Positions 43,312 to 54,372 of a DNA stretch of 64,000 nucleotides are shown one piece after another. Made by a program: the position numbers and the translations under genes. The DNA is taken from NCBI GenBank assembly GCA_013874835.1, contig CP059430.1:434001-498000 (forward strand), in the 5' to 3' direction. The DNA comes from Carnobacteriaceae bacterium zg-84 (GTDB lineage: Bacteria; Bacillota; Bacilli; Lactobacillales; Aerococcaceae). The notes below the pieces were generated by a model. The model ran no database searches. It had not been told where the DNA came from and saw nothing but the letters and a program-made list of their open reading frames with translations. The number at the start of each line of letters is the position of its first letter. The stretch's first letter is position 1.

Positions 43312-43382
43312 TTAGCACATTGTTGACAAGAGTGCTAAAAGATGTTAAACTATTTTTAGCACTTGAGATTAAAGAGTGCCAG
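43312..43382 (+). promoter_or_regulatory. hrcA promoter with two CIRCE operators
   Basis: CIRCE 1: TTAGCACAT-N9-GAGTGCTAA (43312-43338), whose spacer contains the -35 box TTGACA (43323-43328); -10 TAAACT at 43346-43351 (17-nt spacing). CIRCE 2: TTAGCACTT-N9-GAGTGCCAG (43356-43382) overlaps the transcription start region. HrcA binding to these gives heat-shock control of the operon, the standard Firmicute design. Confidence 0.95.
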
Positions 43383-43413
43383 AACAAAGACGTTATGGTA
43401 AAGAGGTGAGAAT

Positions 43414-44460
43414 ATGCTAACCGAACGTCAATTAAAAATATTGCAGTTAATTATTCGATTGTATGCTGAACAACAAGAACCTGTCGGTTCTAAAACATTA
43501 TTAAAAGAAGCTGATTTACCGTTTAGTTCTGCAACGATTCGAAATGAAATGATGAAATTGGAAGAATTGGGTTTTTTAGAAAAAACACATTCTTCATCGG
43601 GACGTATTCCATCAGTTTTAGGGTATCGTTTTTATGTTGATAATATGTTACCGGCTGTTCAAACAGCCAATATTCAACCACAAGAGTTAACAGATATTCG
43701 ACAAACATTAAGACATCGGTATCATGAAATTAGTGAAATTGTGGATATATCAGCAAAAATGTTATCTAATTTAACCAATTATACAACTATTGTTTTAGGT
43801 CCTGAAACAAGACAAAGTAAGTTGACTGGTTTTAGATTGGTGCCATTAAGTGATACACAAGTAATGGCTATTTTGGTAACGGATAAAGGAATGGTTGAAA
43901 ATCGTATTTTTAATATTCCGGCAAGCATTATACACGATGACTTAGAAAAAATTGTCCGTATTTTAAATGATGAATTGGTGGGTTTATATTTATCCGAAGT
44001 TTATGATAAATTACAATACGATATTCCACAACTCATTCGACAAAATATTTCAGAGCAGTTTGATATTTTACCAATTTTACAAGAATTGATGACTAAAATG
44101 GAAACAGATCGCATGTTTATTGCTGGAAAAACCAATTTATTTGATTACATAGATTATGAAAATAGTCGGACAAATTTAAAAAACTTATACAATATGATTG
44201 AAAATTCGAGTGATTTGTATCAGTTAATGTCACCGACACATCAAGGTGTGGATATTAAATTTGGTTCAGAGTTAAATCATGAAGCGTTTAAAGATTTAAG
44301 TTTTGTGACGACAACTTATGAAACGAACAATGGGAAAGGTGTTATTGCTTTGATTGGGCCGACAAATATGTCGTATGCACGTGTTGTTGGTTTGATGAAT
44401 GCGTTAAGCGAAGAGTTATCGGGTAGCATCAACCAGTATTTTGATGATTTAGATATATAA
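43414..44460 (+). CDS. hrcA: Heat-inducible transcription repressor HrcA
   Basis: 348 aa, ATG after GAGGTGAG. The N-terminal winged helix (LTERQLKILQLIIRLYAEQQ, PFSSATIRNEMMKLEELGFL) binds CIRCE; the following GAF-like and C-terminal domains sense GroE/misfolding. Family length and motif SSSGRIPSVLGYRFYVD are typical. First gene of the hrcA-grpE-dnaK-dnaJ operon, 31 nt after CIRCE 2, so autoregulated. Confidence 0.97.
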   Translation: MLTERQLKILQLIIRLYAEQQEPVGSKTLLKEADLPFSSATIRNEMMKLEELGFLEKTHSSSGRIPSVLGYRFYVDNMLPAVQTANIQPQELTDIRQTLRHRYHEISEIVDISAKMLSNLTNYTTIVLGPETRQSKLTGFRLVPLSDTQVMAILVTDKGMVENRIFNIPASIIHDDLEKIVRILNDELVGLYLSEVYDKLQYDIPQLIRQNISEQFDILPILQELMTKMETDRMFIAGKTNLFDYIDYENSRTNLKNLYNMIENSSDLYQLMSPTHQGVDIKFGSELNHEAFKDLSFVTTTYETNNGKGVIALIGPTNMSYARVVGLMNALSEELSGSINQYFDDLDI

Positions 44461-44481
44461 TATAAGGAAAAGAGGGATAAC

Positions 44482-45036
44482 GTGTCAGAAGAAACACATC
44501 AACCTGAAGTAGAAGAAACTGTGGAGCAACCAACGGAATTATCGCAAGAAGTGACGGAAGAGGTTGTGGAAAAGACCGAACAAGAATTGGAAATCGAACG
44601 ATTACAGCAAGAAAACGATGCGCTGGCAGATAAAGTGTTGCGTGCTCAAGCAGAATTACAAAATGTTCAAAAAAGACAAGCAAAAGAACGTCAAGATTTA
44701 TTGAAATATCGTTCACAAAAATTAGCAGAAGAATTGTTACCAGTTTTGGATAACTTAGAAAGAGCATTGGCTATTGAAGTGGCTGATGAACAAGGGCAAG
44801 CGTTGAAAAAAGGTATTGAAATGGCATATTCAAGTTTTGTGGCTGCATTGCAAGCTGAAAATATTGAAATGGTAGATGCTTTAAATCAAAAATTTGATCC
44901 GATGTATCACCAATCTGTGCAAGTCGTTCCTGCTCAAGAAGGTCAAGAAGCAGATACGGTCGTACAAGTGTTTCAACAAGGTTATAAAATGCATGATAGA
45001 GTTATTCGTCCTGCAATGGTTGTCGTTTCACAATAG
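44482..45036 (+). CDS. grpE: Nucleotide exchange factor GrpE
   Basis: 184 aa, GTG start (SEETHQPEVEETVEQP), AGGAAAAGAGGG upstream, 21 nt after hrcA. Acidic disordered N-terminus, a long coiled-coil helix (LQQENDALADKVLRAQAELQN), then the beta-wing domain with the conserved MVDALNQKFDPMYHQSVQVV and GYKMHDRVIRPAMVVV. Releases ADP from DnaK. Confidence 0.97.
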   Translation: MSEETHQPEVEETVEQPTELSQEVTEEVVEKTEQELEIERLQQENDALADKVLRAQAELQNVQKRQAKERQDLLKYRSQKLAEELLPVLDNLERALAIEVADEQGQALKKGIEMAYSSFVAALQAENIEMVDALNQKFDPMYHQSVQVVPAQEGQEADTVVQVFQQGYKMHDRVIRPAMVVVSQ

Positions 45037-45083
45037 AAACATCACTTTTTGATAAAAGTAATTTAAACAGAAAAGAAAGATAA

Positions 45084-46919
<1,836 letters not shown>

Positions 46920-47151
46920 GAAGTGGAGATGATAAGCAGCTATCCTGAATAGGATAGCTGTATATCCGTATAAATTGCTATAGCCGTTAAAACGTAGTGA
47001 GTTACGGATGCAGTATGAAACGGACGATTGCTACTAAAAAGATGTTGTATAAAAAGGACGTGTCATGAAAAAGGTAATGAATGATGATACGTAAAGCGAT
47101 CGGAGTACTAGTGATCAAAAGCAAGAGAATCTTGCAAGTTTGGAGGAGAAA
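46920..47151 (+). promoter_or_regulatory. dnaK-dnaJ intergenic region with stable hairpin
   Basis: CAGCTATCCT (46937-46946), loop GAAT, AGGATAGCTG (46951-46960): perfect 10-bp stem without T-run, so more likely an mRNA processing/stability or partial-termination site than a full terminator. A second small hairpin CAAGA-GAA-TCTTG lies just before the dnaJ ribosome site. No coding potential seen. Confidence 0.5.
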
Positions 47152-48315
47152 ATGTCAAAGAGAGACTACTACGAAGTTCTTGGTGTGTCAAAAACAGCAT
47201 CAGATGATGAGATAAAAAAAGCCTATCGTAAATTATCAAAAAAATATCACCCTGACATTAATAAAGAAACAGGTGCAGAAGAAAAATTTAAAGAAATTTC
47301 AGAAGCATATGAAATGTTGAGTGATCCGCAAAAACGTGCTGCGTATGATCAATACGGGCATGCAGCCAATGACCCTAATTTTGGTGCTGGTGGTTTTGGC
47401 GGTGGTTTTGGTGGTTTCTCTGGTGGCTTTGGTGCCGGTGGTTTTGAAGATATATTTGATACATTCTTTGGTGGCGGTATGGGTGGTTCTCGTGGTAGAA
47501 CAAGAAATATGGCACGACAAGGGTCGGATTTACAATATCGTATCAATTTGAGCTTTGAAGATGCCATTTTTGGTAAAAAAGAAACGATTAAATATCGTCG
47601 TGAGGAAGAATGTCATACATGTCATGGTAGCGGAGCTAAAGAAGGAACAGATCCGGTTACATGTCATAAATGTCATGGTAGTGGTGTTATCAATGTTGAA
47701 CAAAATTCTATTTTTGGACGTGTAATGACACAAGCTGCGTGTGATGTATGTGGTGGAACAGGAAAAGAAATCAAAGAGAAATGTTCAACATGTCATGGTT
47801 CAGGTCGTTCTAATGAAGAGCATACAGTGAATGTGACGATTCCAGCAGGTGTGGAAGATGGGCAACAAATGCGATTGTCTGGACAAGGAGAAGCCGGATA
47901 TAATGGGGGACCTTATGGTGATTTATACATCATCTTTTCAGTAGCTAAAAGTGACCGATTTGATCGTGACGGTTCAGAAATCTATTTTGAACAACCAATT
48001 AGTTTTGTTCAAGCTACTTTAGGTGATGAAGTAGAAGTACCAACTGTTCATGGAAATGTTAAATTAAAAATTCCTGCTGGGACACAAAGTGGCACAACTT
48101 TTAGATTAAAAGGAAAAGGAGCTCCAAAACTAAGAAGCTCTATTATGGGCGATCAACATGTGAAAGTACGTGTATTAACACCACGTGATTTAAATGATAA
48201 ACAAAAAGACTTATTACGTCAGTTTGCACAAGCAGGTGGAGCTGATTTACCAGATGAGGAAGGTAATTTCTTTGATAAGTTATTCCATGGTGGGAAAGAT
48301 AAGAAGAAAAAATAA
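47152..48315 (+). CDS. dnaJ: Co-chaperone DnaJ (Hsp40)
   Basis: 387 aa from ATG 47152 (GGAGGAG 47142-47148); a TTG at 47140 in frame overlaps that site and is rejected. J domain with HPD ([12 protein letters not shown]), Gly/Phe-rich linker, four CxxCxGxG zinc motifs ([32 protein letters not shown]), and C-terminal substrate domains. Stimulates DnaK ATPase and delivers clients. Last gene of the operon. Confidence 0.97.
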   Translation: MSKRDYYEVLGVSKTASDDEIKKAYRKLSKKYHPDINKETGAEEKFKEISEAYEMLSDPQKRAAYDQYGHAANDPNFGAGGFGGGFGGFSGGFGAGGFEDIFDTFFGGGMGGSRGRTRNMARQGSDLQYRINLSFEDAIFGKKETIKYRREEECHTCHGSGAKEGTDPVTCHKCHGSGVINVEQNSIFGRVMTQAACDVCGGTGKEIKEKCSTCHGSGRSNEEHTVNVTIPAGVEDGQQMRLSGQGEAGYNGGPYGDLYIIFSVAKSDRFDRDGSEIYFEQPISFVQATLGDEVEVPTVHGNVKLKIPAGTQSGTTFRLKGKGAPKLRSSIMGDQHVKVRVLTPRDLNDKQKDLLRQFAQAGGADLPDEEGNFFDKLFHGGKDKKKK

Positions 48316-48327
48316 ATAAGTAGTTTA

Positions 48328-48360
48328 GTAGTGAATGGCATAGCTGTTCACTGCTTTTTT
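48328..48360 (+). terminator. Terminator of the heat-shock operon
   Basis: GTAGTGAA (48328-48335) with TTCACTGC (48347-48354), then six T. The stem sequence resembles the hairpin at the end of the ISL3 transposase gene (GTAGTGAATGGCATTAACC...), and an ISL3-like remnant follows, so part of this terminator may be IS-derived. Confidence 0.85.
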
Positions 48361-48420
48361 GTTCTATGTCAAATGGTGTTGGCAGAATTTTAATCTACTA
48401 ACACGACTTATTATAGAATC
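48361..48420. mobile_element. 60-bp remnant with paired ISL3-like ends
   Basis: GTTCTATGTCAAATGGTGTT at the left and, read inward from the right, GATTCTATAATAAGTCGTGT, matching both ends of the ISL3 element at 37781-40326, with only ~15 bp between. It is either a solo MITE-like derivative or a deletion relic. Confidence 0.6.
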
Positions 48421-48487
48421 AAAAATATGATGAAAGAGTCATTTATCTACAAATAAGGTATATTTTATTGAATAGTATCCAAAGATT

Positions 48488-48605
48488 TTGACAAAGTATC
48501 TGTATTGAGCTAAAGTTAGTACATCAATTAGAAAAGAGGATATGCCCTATGCAAATGTATACAAAAAAATCAAAATTTTTAGAAATAAAAGATATAGATT
48601 TTTGA
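48488..48605 (+). promoter_or_regulatory. Promoter region of the mutS2-like/recO pair
   Basis: -35 TTGACA (48488-48493), 17-nt spacer, -10 TAAAGT (48511-48516). A tiny open frame (48549-48605, MQMYTKKSKFLEIKDIDF) lies between promoter and gene and could be a leader peptide; nothing else supports it. Confidence 0.6.
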
Positions 48606-48648
48606 GTTATTGATTGTTCGATAATTCAAAAGTTGAGAAAGGGAAAGA

Positions 48649-50526
48649 ATGAATTATCAAGAACTAAATTTTCAAGAGATAAAAGGATATGTAAAATCAT
48701 TAGCTATATCTGATTATGCCAAAAAGGAAATTGATAAAAGAGAACCGTCGTCTTCTTTGGATATTGTAGAAAAAAGGTTATTAGAAACAGTCGAAGCGTG
48801 CTATTTATTAGATAGTGGTCTGTATATGCCATTTATGGGGCTTACCAATATTGAGCACTTAACACAAAAAATCAAAAAAGGATTATTATTGGAGCCAAAT
48901 GAGTTGGTTGATTATGCCGATTTTTTGAGAAGTGCAAGATTAATTTCGTCTTTTTTGAATAAGCACGTTGATAGAGTGCCAACTTTATGTCGATATGCGA
49001 ATGGATTAGGCTCTTTTTGTCATATTGAAGAGGTAATTTATGATAAAATTAGACATAATCAAGTTGATGATGACGCCAGTAGAGAGTTGCGTAAAACAAG
49101 GCGAGCATTATTGCTAAATGACGAAGAAATCAGACAGCGATTGAAAAAGTTTTTGAAAGACGCTCGCTATAAAGAAAAAATACAAGAATTTATTGTTGTT
49201 GAAAAGGATACTCACTATACCATTCCGATTAAGAGTAGTTTTAAAAATCAAGTGCCGGGTATTGTGATTGACGAATCGTATAAAGGTCTAACAACATTTA
49301 TCGAACCGAATAGCGTGGTTGGTTTAACACAAGAAAGAGCATTATTAAAAGCAACGGAAATTGCTCAAGTGTATGAAATTTTAGCCGAGTTAACGGAGTT
49401 GATTGCACAAGATTTAGATAGTATTTATCAAACAATTGAAATTATTGTTGAGTTTGATGTCATTTTTGCACGAGCAAAATATTCAAAACAGATTGACGGT
49501 AAATCGGTTATGGTTAATAAAGAGGAATATATACGCTTTTGCCAAGTTAGACATCCTCTATTAAAACAAGCAGTTCCACTGTCTTTAGAAATTGGGCGCC
49601 AACATCGAGCGTTGATGATTACTGGTCCAAACGCGGGAGGAAAAACGGTTGTACTAAAAACAATCGGATTGATTACCGTCATGGTCATGTTTGGCTTACT
49701 TGTGCCATGTGAGGACGGTACTCAAATAGCCATTATGGACGATATTTATGTGAATATTGGCGATAATCAAAACTTAGAGAATGCATTAAGTACATTTTCT
49801 AGTCACGTGCGTGATTTAGCATTTTATTTGAAAGATGCGAAAAGGCATACATTAGTCTTGCTTGATGAAATTGGGAGTGGTACGGAACCTAATGACGGTG
49901 CAGCTTTAGGTATAGCTATTTTGTCGGAGTTTTATCAAAAAGGAAGTTTAATTGTGGCGACAACACATTACGGTGAACTAAAAGAGTTTGCTTTACAACA
50001 TCCCGATTTTCAAACGGCAGCAATGCTCTTTGAAAAAGACACATTAAAACCAACCTATCAATTACAAATGGGACAGACTGGTAAAAGTCATGCGTTTTTT
50101 ATTGCTAGCCAAATGGGTATAGCAGAGATTGTACTCCAAAAAGCAAGACAAGTGCTGACACATCATATATATCCATTAGAACAGGTTGTGTTTGAATCTT
50201 TAAAACAAAAACAGAAACGTATCCATGACATCACTTATGAAAAGGGAGATAAAGTATGGATACAAACACTTAAAAAAGAAGCGCTTATTTATGAGGTAGA
50301 TATGTATCAACAATGTGCAACCGTTTATTTTGATAAACAGATGCATACAATACCATTAAAGAAAATAAAACTTGTTTTACCTGCAAAACAATTATATCCA
50401 GTTGGATACAATATGGCATTGCTGTTTACGGAGTATGCCATTTATAAACAGCAAAAAGATTTAAATAGAGGATCTAAAAAAGCGTGGAAAAAATATCGGA
50501 AAGAAAAAGAGAAAAGAGGTAATTAA
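48649..50526 (+). CDS. MutS2-like ATPase lacking the Smr domain
   Basis: 625 aa. MutS-family core: lever/clamp helices (residues ~1-300), then the ATPase with Walker A GPNAGGKT, LSTFSSHVRDL, Walker B LLDEIGSGTEPNDG and the ATTHYGELKEFA motif characteristic of MutS2. After the ATPase only a ~140-residue basic tail remains, ending KKAWKKYRKEKEKRGN; the C-terminal Smr nuclease domain of full MutS2 (~780 aa) is absent. It may act in recombination control or on collided ribosomes like MutS2, but without the nuclease. Directly abuts recO, so co-transcribed. Confidence 0.88.
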   Translation: MNYQELNFQEIKGYVKSLAISDYAKKEIDKREPSSSLDIVEKRLLETVEACYLLDSGLYMPFMGLTNIEHLTQKIKKGLLLEPNELVDYADFLRSARLISSFLNKHVDRVPTLCRYANGLGSFCHIEEVIYDKIRHNQVDDDASRELRKTRRALLLNDEEIRQRLKKFLKDARYKEKIQEFIVVEKDTHYTIPIKSSFKNQVPGIVIDESYKGLTTFIEPNSVVGLTQERALLKATEIAQVYEILAELTELIAQDLDSIYQTIEIIVEFDVIFARAKYSKQIDGKSVMVNKEEYIRFCQVRHPLLKQAVPLSLEIGRQHRALMITGPNAGGKTVVLKTIGLITVMVMFGLLVPCEDGTQIAIMDDIYVNIGDNQNLENALSTFSSHVRDLAFYLKDAKRHTLVLLDEIGSGTEPNDGAALGIAILSEFYQKGSLIVATTHYGELKEFALQHPDFQTAAMLFEKDTLKPTYQLQMGQTGKSHAFFIASQMGIAEIVLQKARQVLTHHIYPLEQVVFESLKQKQKRIHDITYEKGDKVWIQTLKKEALIYEVDMYQQCATVYFDKQMHTIPLKKIKLVLPAKQLYPVGYNMALLFTEYAIYKQQKDLNRGSKKAWKKYRKEKEKRGN

Positions 50527-51279
50527 GTGCAAGTACATACATTTGAGGGCATTGTTTTATCTATAAGAGATTATAAAGAGTCCGATGCAATGGTAAAAAT
50601 CTTTACAAAAGAGTATGGCAAGCAAATGTTTTTTGTACGACACTTTAAATCGGGCAATCATGTGTTAAGAGGAGTGTTATTGCCTTTTACACAGGCTACT
50701 TTTTTAGGAACAATCAATCGAAATGGTTTGTCATTTTTACGAGAATATAAAGATATTGGATTATTTAAACGGGCACAAGAAGATTTATATGTACATGCTT
50801 ATGCAACGTATATTGTGAATTTATGCGATGCGGTTATTGATGATAGAATTGTAAATGAAGATTTATATGACTTACTAAAACAGACATTGAGTGCGATTGA
50901 AAAAGGACTTGATGTTGAGGTTGTCACCTTAATATTTGAATTAAAATTATTACGATATTTTGGTATTAATCCAAATTTAAACAGATGTATGGTTTCTGAT
51001 GAAGAACAAGGGCCTTTTGATTATTCTTTAAAATATGGGGGATTACTTGCTAAAAATCAATGGCATTTAGATACATATCGTTTGCAAGCAAATCCTAATG
51101 CAATTTATTTATTACAAAAGTGTCAACGTATCTCTATGGATAAACTCACGAGTATAGATATTAGTGATGCTATGAAAAAAGAATTAAGACGTATTATGGA
51201 CGCATTATATGAAGAGTATGTCGATATTCATTTAAAAAGCAAAACATTTATTGAACAAATGAATCAGTGGTATATTTAG
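50527..51279 (+). CDS. recO: DNA repair protein RecO
   Basis: 250 aa, GTG start immediately after the upstream stop, with AGAGGT just inside that gene. N-terminal OB fold (VHTFEGIVLSIRDYKESDAM, FFVRHFKSG), then the helical domain (LKLLRYFGINPNLNRC). The CxxC pairs of the RecO zinc finger are reduced. Loads RecA with RecF/RecR on SSB-coated DNA. Confidence 0.92.
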   Translation: MQVHTFEGIVLSIRDYKESDAMVKIFTKEYGKQMFFVRHFKSGNHVLRGVLLPFTQATFLGTINRNGLSFLREYKDIGLFKRAQEDLYVHAYATYIVNLCDAVIDDRIVNEDLYDLLKQTLSAIEKGLDVEVVTLIFELKLLRYFGINPNLNRCMVSDEEQGPFDYSLKYGGLLAKNQWHLDTYRLQANPNAIYLLQKCQRISMDKLTSIDISDAMKKELRRIMDALYEEYVDIHLKSKTFIEQMNQWYI

Positions 51280-51290
51280 TTTAAAAGCTC

Positions 51291-51373
51291 AAATCGTGTT
51301 GAGGACAGCCTCAACACGATTTGTATTAAACGTAGGTCAATAATCAACATTTTGCGATGTTGATTATTGACCT
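51291..51373 (+). terminator. Two consecutive perfect hairpins after recO
   Basis: Hairpin 1: 14-bp stem 51291-51304/51309-51322 (loop ACAG); its arm AAATCGTGTTG resembles ISL3 ends. Hairpin 2: 17-bp perfect stem 51334-51350/51357-51373 (loop TTTGCG). Neither has a long T-run; together they probably end the recO transcript. Hairpin 2 may also be a relic of an inserted palindromic unit. Confidence 0.6.
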
Positions 51374-51392
51374 ATCTTTGTCATTAAACAGT

Positions 51393-51421
51393 TGTCAAGA
51401 GTTCAAAAATTACATATAATT
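51393..51421 (+). promoter_or_regulatory. Promoter of the amino-acid permease gene
   Basis: TTGTCA (51393-51398), 17-nt spacer, TATAAT (51416-51421); gene start 30 nt later with AAGGAG. Confidence 0.8.
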
Positions 51422-51451
51422 GACGCAGCATGAAATAAAAAGGAGTTTATT

Positions 51452-52795
51452 ATGAACCAGAAGAAATTTGGTTTTTTTACAGCACTGTCTATGTTGATTG
51501 GTATTTGTATCGGGTCAGGGATTTTTTTTAAAACCTCGAATATTTTATCTTCAACGAATGGAAGTGTTTCATTAGGTGTACTAGTATTTATATTGGCAGC
51601 AATATGTATCGTTTTTGGTGGATTAGCCATGGCAGAATTGGCATTGCGCTCAAAAAAAGAAGGGGGACTTGTTGGCTATTTTGAAGAATTTGTATCGTTT
51701 AAATGGGCAAGTGCATACGGATTATTTTTTATGTCGCTCTATTTACCGACGATTACCGTTATTCTATGTTGGGTTTCAAGCATTTATACACTGGTCTTAT
51801 TCGATATACAAATACCTAAATATTATGAATTACTCGTTCAAATAGCTATTGGTGTTGTATATATGATTATGTTTATTTATTTGAATACTCTCTCGACAAA
51901 ACTAGGGGGACGTATTCAATCACTCACAACGATTATTAAATTGATTCCATTATTTTTAATTGCACTTACAGGATTGATTTTTGGGAAAGAACAACAGACG
52001 ACTTTACAAAGTTTATCGCAACTAGATATAGGTATGTCAGGTTGGCTCTATGCAATAGTACCCATGAGTTTTGCGTATGACGGCTGGACAGTGTCGACAA
52101 CGATGGTGCATGATGTTGCAAATCCACAAAAAACATTTAGAAAAGTGCTTATTATAGGGCCGCTGCTTATTTTAAGTATTTACGTCCTTTACTTTTTAGG
52201 GGTAACATCTTTCTTGGGTGTGGACACGGTTTTAAAAGAAGGAAAAAATGCTATATTTTTAGTGAGCGATATGTTATTAGGTAATATCGGTGGAAAATTA
52301 TTGTCTATTATTGTACTTATTTCTGTTTTAGGTACAACAAATGGTCTTGTTATGGCAATGGTACGTATGCCACAAATTTTAGCTAGCAAAGACATGTTGG
52401 GACACTATTCAAAACAAGTTGATATAACAGAATCAGGTGTATCGAAACAATCAAGTGTCATCGCTGGATGTATTTTATTTGTATGGTTTGGTATTCATTA
52501 TTTTGTCATGAAGTATATGCTTTTGGGAGAAAGTGATATTAGTGAGATTGCGATTGTATTTAACTATATTTTGTACATATTATTATACAGTCAAGTATAT
52601 AGACTAAACTCTATTAAAAATCCAATTTTTAGATATGTAGTGCCGACAGTGGCTATGTTAGGATCTTGTGTTATTTTATTTGGTTCTTTAACGATAAATG
52701 CATTTAATGTTGTATTGTTTTTCGGTGTTTGCGCTATTCCTTGTGTTTTAGGTTATCGTTTAGGTAAGAAAGCACTTATACAACATAAACAATAG
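51452..52795 (+). CDS. APC-superfamily amino-acid permease
   Basis: 447 aa with about 12 hydrophobic helices. The first helix carries the unwound substrate motif GICIGSGIFF; helix 6 region PMSFAYDGW is also typical of the APC/LAT-like group (SteT-like serine/threonine exchangers). Substrate cannot be fixed from sequence. Monocistronic: own promoter before and terminator after. Confidence 0.88.
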   Translation: MNQKKFGFFTALSMLIGICIGSGIFFKTSNILSSTNGSVSLGVLVFILAAICIVFGGLAMAELALRSKKEGGLVGYFEEFVSFKWASAYGLFFMSLYLPTITVILCWVSSIYTLVLFDIQIPKYYELLVQIAIGVVYMIMFIYLNTLSTKLGGRIQSLTTIIKLIPLFLIALTGLIFGKEQQTTLQSLSQLDIGMSGWLYAIVPMSFAYDGWTVSTTMVHDVANPQKTFRKVLIIGPLLILSIYVLYFLGVTSFLGVDTVLKEGKNAIFLVSDMLLGNIGGKLLSIIVLISVLGTTNGLVMAMVRMPQILASKDMLGHYSKQVDITESGVSKQSSVIAGCILFVWFGIHYFVMKYMLLGESDISEIAIVFNYILYILLYSQVYRLNSIKNPIFRYVVPTVAMLGSCVILFGSLTINAFNVVLFFGVCAIPCVLGYRLGKKALIQHKQ

Positions 52796-52806
52796 AAATC
52801 AATTAA

Positions 52807-52842
52807 AAAAAGTGCTAAACTAAGATAAGTTAGCACTTTTTT
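52807..52842 (+). terminator. Terminator after the permease gene
   Basis: AAAAAGTGCTAA paired with TTAGCACTTTTTT across an 11-nt loop. It resembles a CIRCE half-site by chance (GTGCTAA/TTAGCAC) but spacing and T-run mark it as a terminator. Confidence 0.85.
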
Positions 52843-52860
52843 ATTTAGAAAGGCATCAAC

Positions 52861-53217
52861 ATGATAAAAGGAATTGGATTAGACATTATTGAGATAGAAC
52901 GTATTCAAAAGGCTTATGACAAAAATCATTCGTTTGCAAAGAAGATTTTAACAGAGAAAGAATATACATATTTTTTAACTTTAGTAGAATATAGACAAAT
53001 GGAATTTTTAGCTGGACGCTTTTGTGCGAAAGAGGCATTTTCAAAAGCGTTTGGAACAGGCATTGGGACATTGGGGTTTCATGATATGGAAGTGTTACCA
53101 AATGATAAACAAAAACCAGTGATGACATGTACAAAATATCATGGAAAGATATTTGTATCTATTACGCATTCAAATGAATATGCAGCTGCTCAAGTAGTTT
53201 TGGAGGAAGAAGAATGA
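52861..53217 (+). CDS. acpS: Holo-[acyl-carrier-protein] synthase
   Basis: 118 aa. Metal/CoA motifs GIGLDIIEIERI at the start and FCAKEAFSKAFGTG in the middle, plus VSITHSNEYAAA at the end. Transfers 4'-phosphopantetheine from CoA to ACP for fatty-acid synthesis. Its stop overlaps the alr start by 4 nt (ATGA), the usual acpS-alr operon. Confidence 0.95.
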   Translation: MIKGIGLDIIEIERIQKAYDKNHSFAKKILTEKEYTYFLTLVEYRQMEFLAGRFCAKEAFSKAFGTGIGTLGFHDMEVLPNDKQKPVMTCTKYHGKIFVSITHSNEYAAAQVVLEEEE

Positions 53218-54311
53218 ACCCAGCAATACACAGACCTGCCACTGTTACGATTCATTTAGACAGATTGGCATTTAATATTGACATGATAAAGCAACATCTG
53301 ACAAAGGACAAAGCATTTTTTGCAGTTGTGAAAGCAAATGCCTACGGGCATGGTGCTATTGAAATTGCAAAAAAAGCACAAGCGTGTGGAGTAGACGGGT
53401 TTTGTGTTGCCATGTTAGATGAAGCGTTGGAACTACGACACGCAGGTATTACAAAACCTATTTTAGTCTTAGGTTTAACACAAATTTGTGATGTACCATT
53501 AGCTATTGAATATGATATTTCACTGACCGTAACAAGTTTGATATTTTTGAAAGAGGCACAAGTTCATATAAAAAAAGGTCGTTTAAAAGTACACTTGGCG
53601 TTAAACACGGGAATGAATCGACTAGGGTTACAAACCAAAGAGGATGTCATCACCTTTGAGCAAGGTGTTTTGGAAATGAAGAATATTGATTTTGAAGGTG
53701 TTTTTACACATTTTGCAACAGCAGATGGCGAAGATGATAACAAAGTCAAACAACAGTGTCGCTTATTTGAAACATTATTAAGTGTTTTGACAACACGTCC
53801 AAAATATATACATTTAGCCAATTCGGCAATGACACTATGGCGAGAAACCGTTGAAACAGATATTGTACGTGTAGGGATTGGGATGTATGGTGTGAATCCG
53901 TCAGACTTTGCTTTAAAACTGCCGTACCCATTGAAACCGGTACTCACATGGGAAACAGAAATTAGTTTTGTACATCGCTTAAAACAAGGTGAATCGGTTA
54001 GTTACGGTGCTAAGTATATTGCAAAACAAGATGAATGGATTGCCACATTACCTATTGGATATGCAGACGGATTTCGTCGAGCACTAGGCACACAAAGTGT
54101 GTATATAGGTGATGAAAAATGTGATGTTGTAGGTGTTGTTTGTATGGATCAAATGATGATACGTATTAGTCAACCATATCCTATCGGGACAAAAGTCGAG
54201 TTAATTGGTGAACACAATACCGCATCAAGTTTAGCTGTTAGCATAGGAACGATTGGCTATGAAATTTTATGCGGTATTTCAGATAGAGTGCCACGTATCT
54301 ATGTTGAGTAA
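53214..54311 (+). CDS. alr: Alanine racemase
   Basis: 365 aa, PLP-dependent. Lys of AVVKANAYGHG (residue ~39) forms the Schiff base; the catalytic Tyr lies in SVSYGAKYIA; LPIGYADGFRRAL and GVVCMDQMM are also conserved. Makes D-alanine for peptidoglycan and teichoic acids. Ends at a strong terminator that is now duplicated by an IS. Confidence 0.97.
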   Translation: MNPAIHRPATVTIHLDRLAFNIDMIKQHLTKDKAFFAVVKANAYGHGAIEIAKKAQACGVDGFCVAMLDEALELRHAGITKPILVLGLTQICDVPLAIEYDISLTVTSLIFLKEAQVHIKKGRLKVHLALNTGMNRLGLQTKEDVITFEQGVLEMKNIDFEGVFTHFATADGEDDNKVKQQCRLFETLLSVLTTRPKYIHLANSAMTLWRETVETDIVRVGIGMYGVNPSDFALKLPYPLKPVLTWETEISFVHRLKQGESVSYGAKYIAKQDEWIATLPIGYADGFRRALGTQSVYIGDEKCDVVGVVCMDQMMIRISQPYPIGTKVELIGEHNTASSLAVSIGTIGYEILCGISDRVPRIYVE

Positions 54312-54332
54312 CAATGACTTTTATATAAAGAA

Positions 54333-54372
54333 AGGGTGCGAACCAAAAACTTGAGTTTTTGGTTCGCACCTT
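54333..54372. terminator. alr terminator hairpin (left copy of a 40-bp direct repeat)
   Basis: Stem GGTGCGAACCAAAAACT paired with its complement around loop TGAG, followed by TT and then the IS end. The identical 40 bp recur at 55973-56012 on the other side of the IS1182 element, so the whole hairpin behaves as target-site duplication. Confidence 0.85.

Noticed and set aside
46980-47139. Small RNA or gene between dnaK and dnaJ
   Set aside because: Apart from the two hairpins, I found no promoter, terminator or frame with support.
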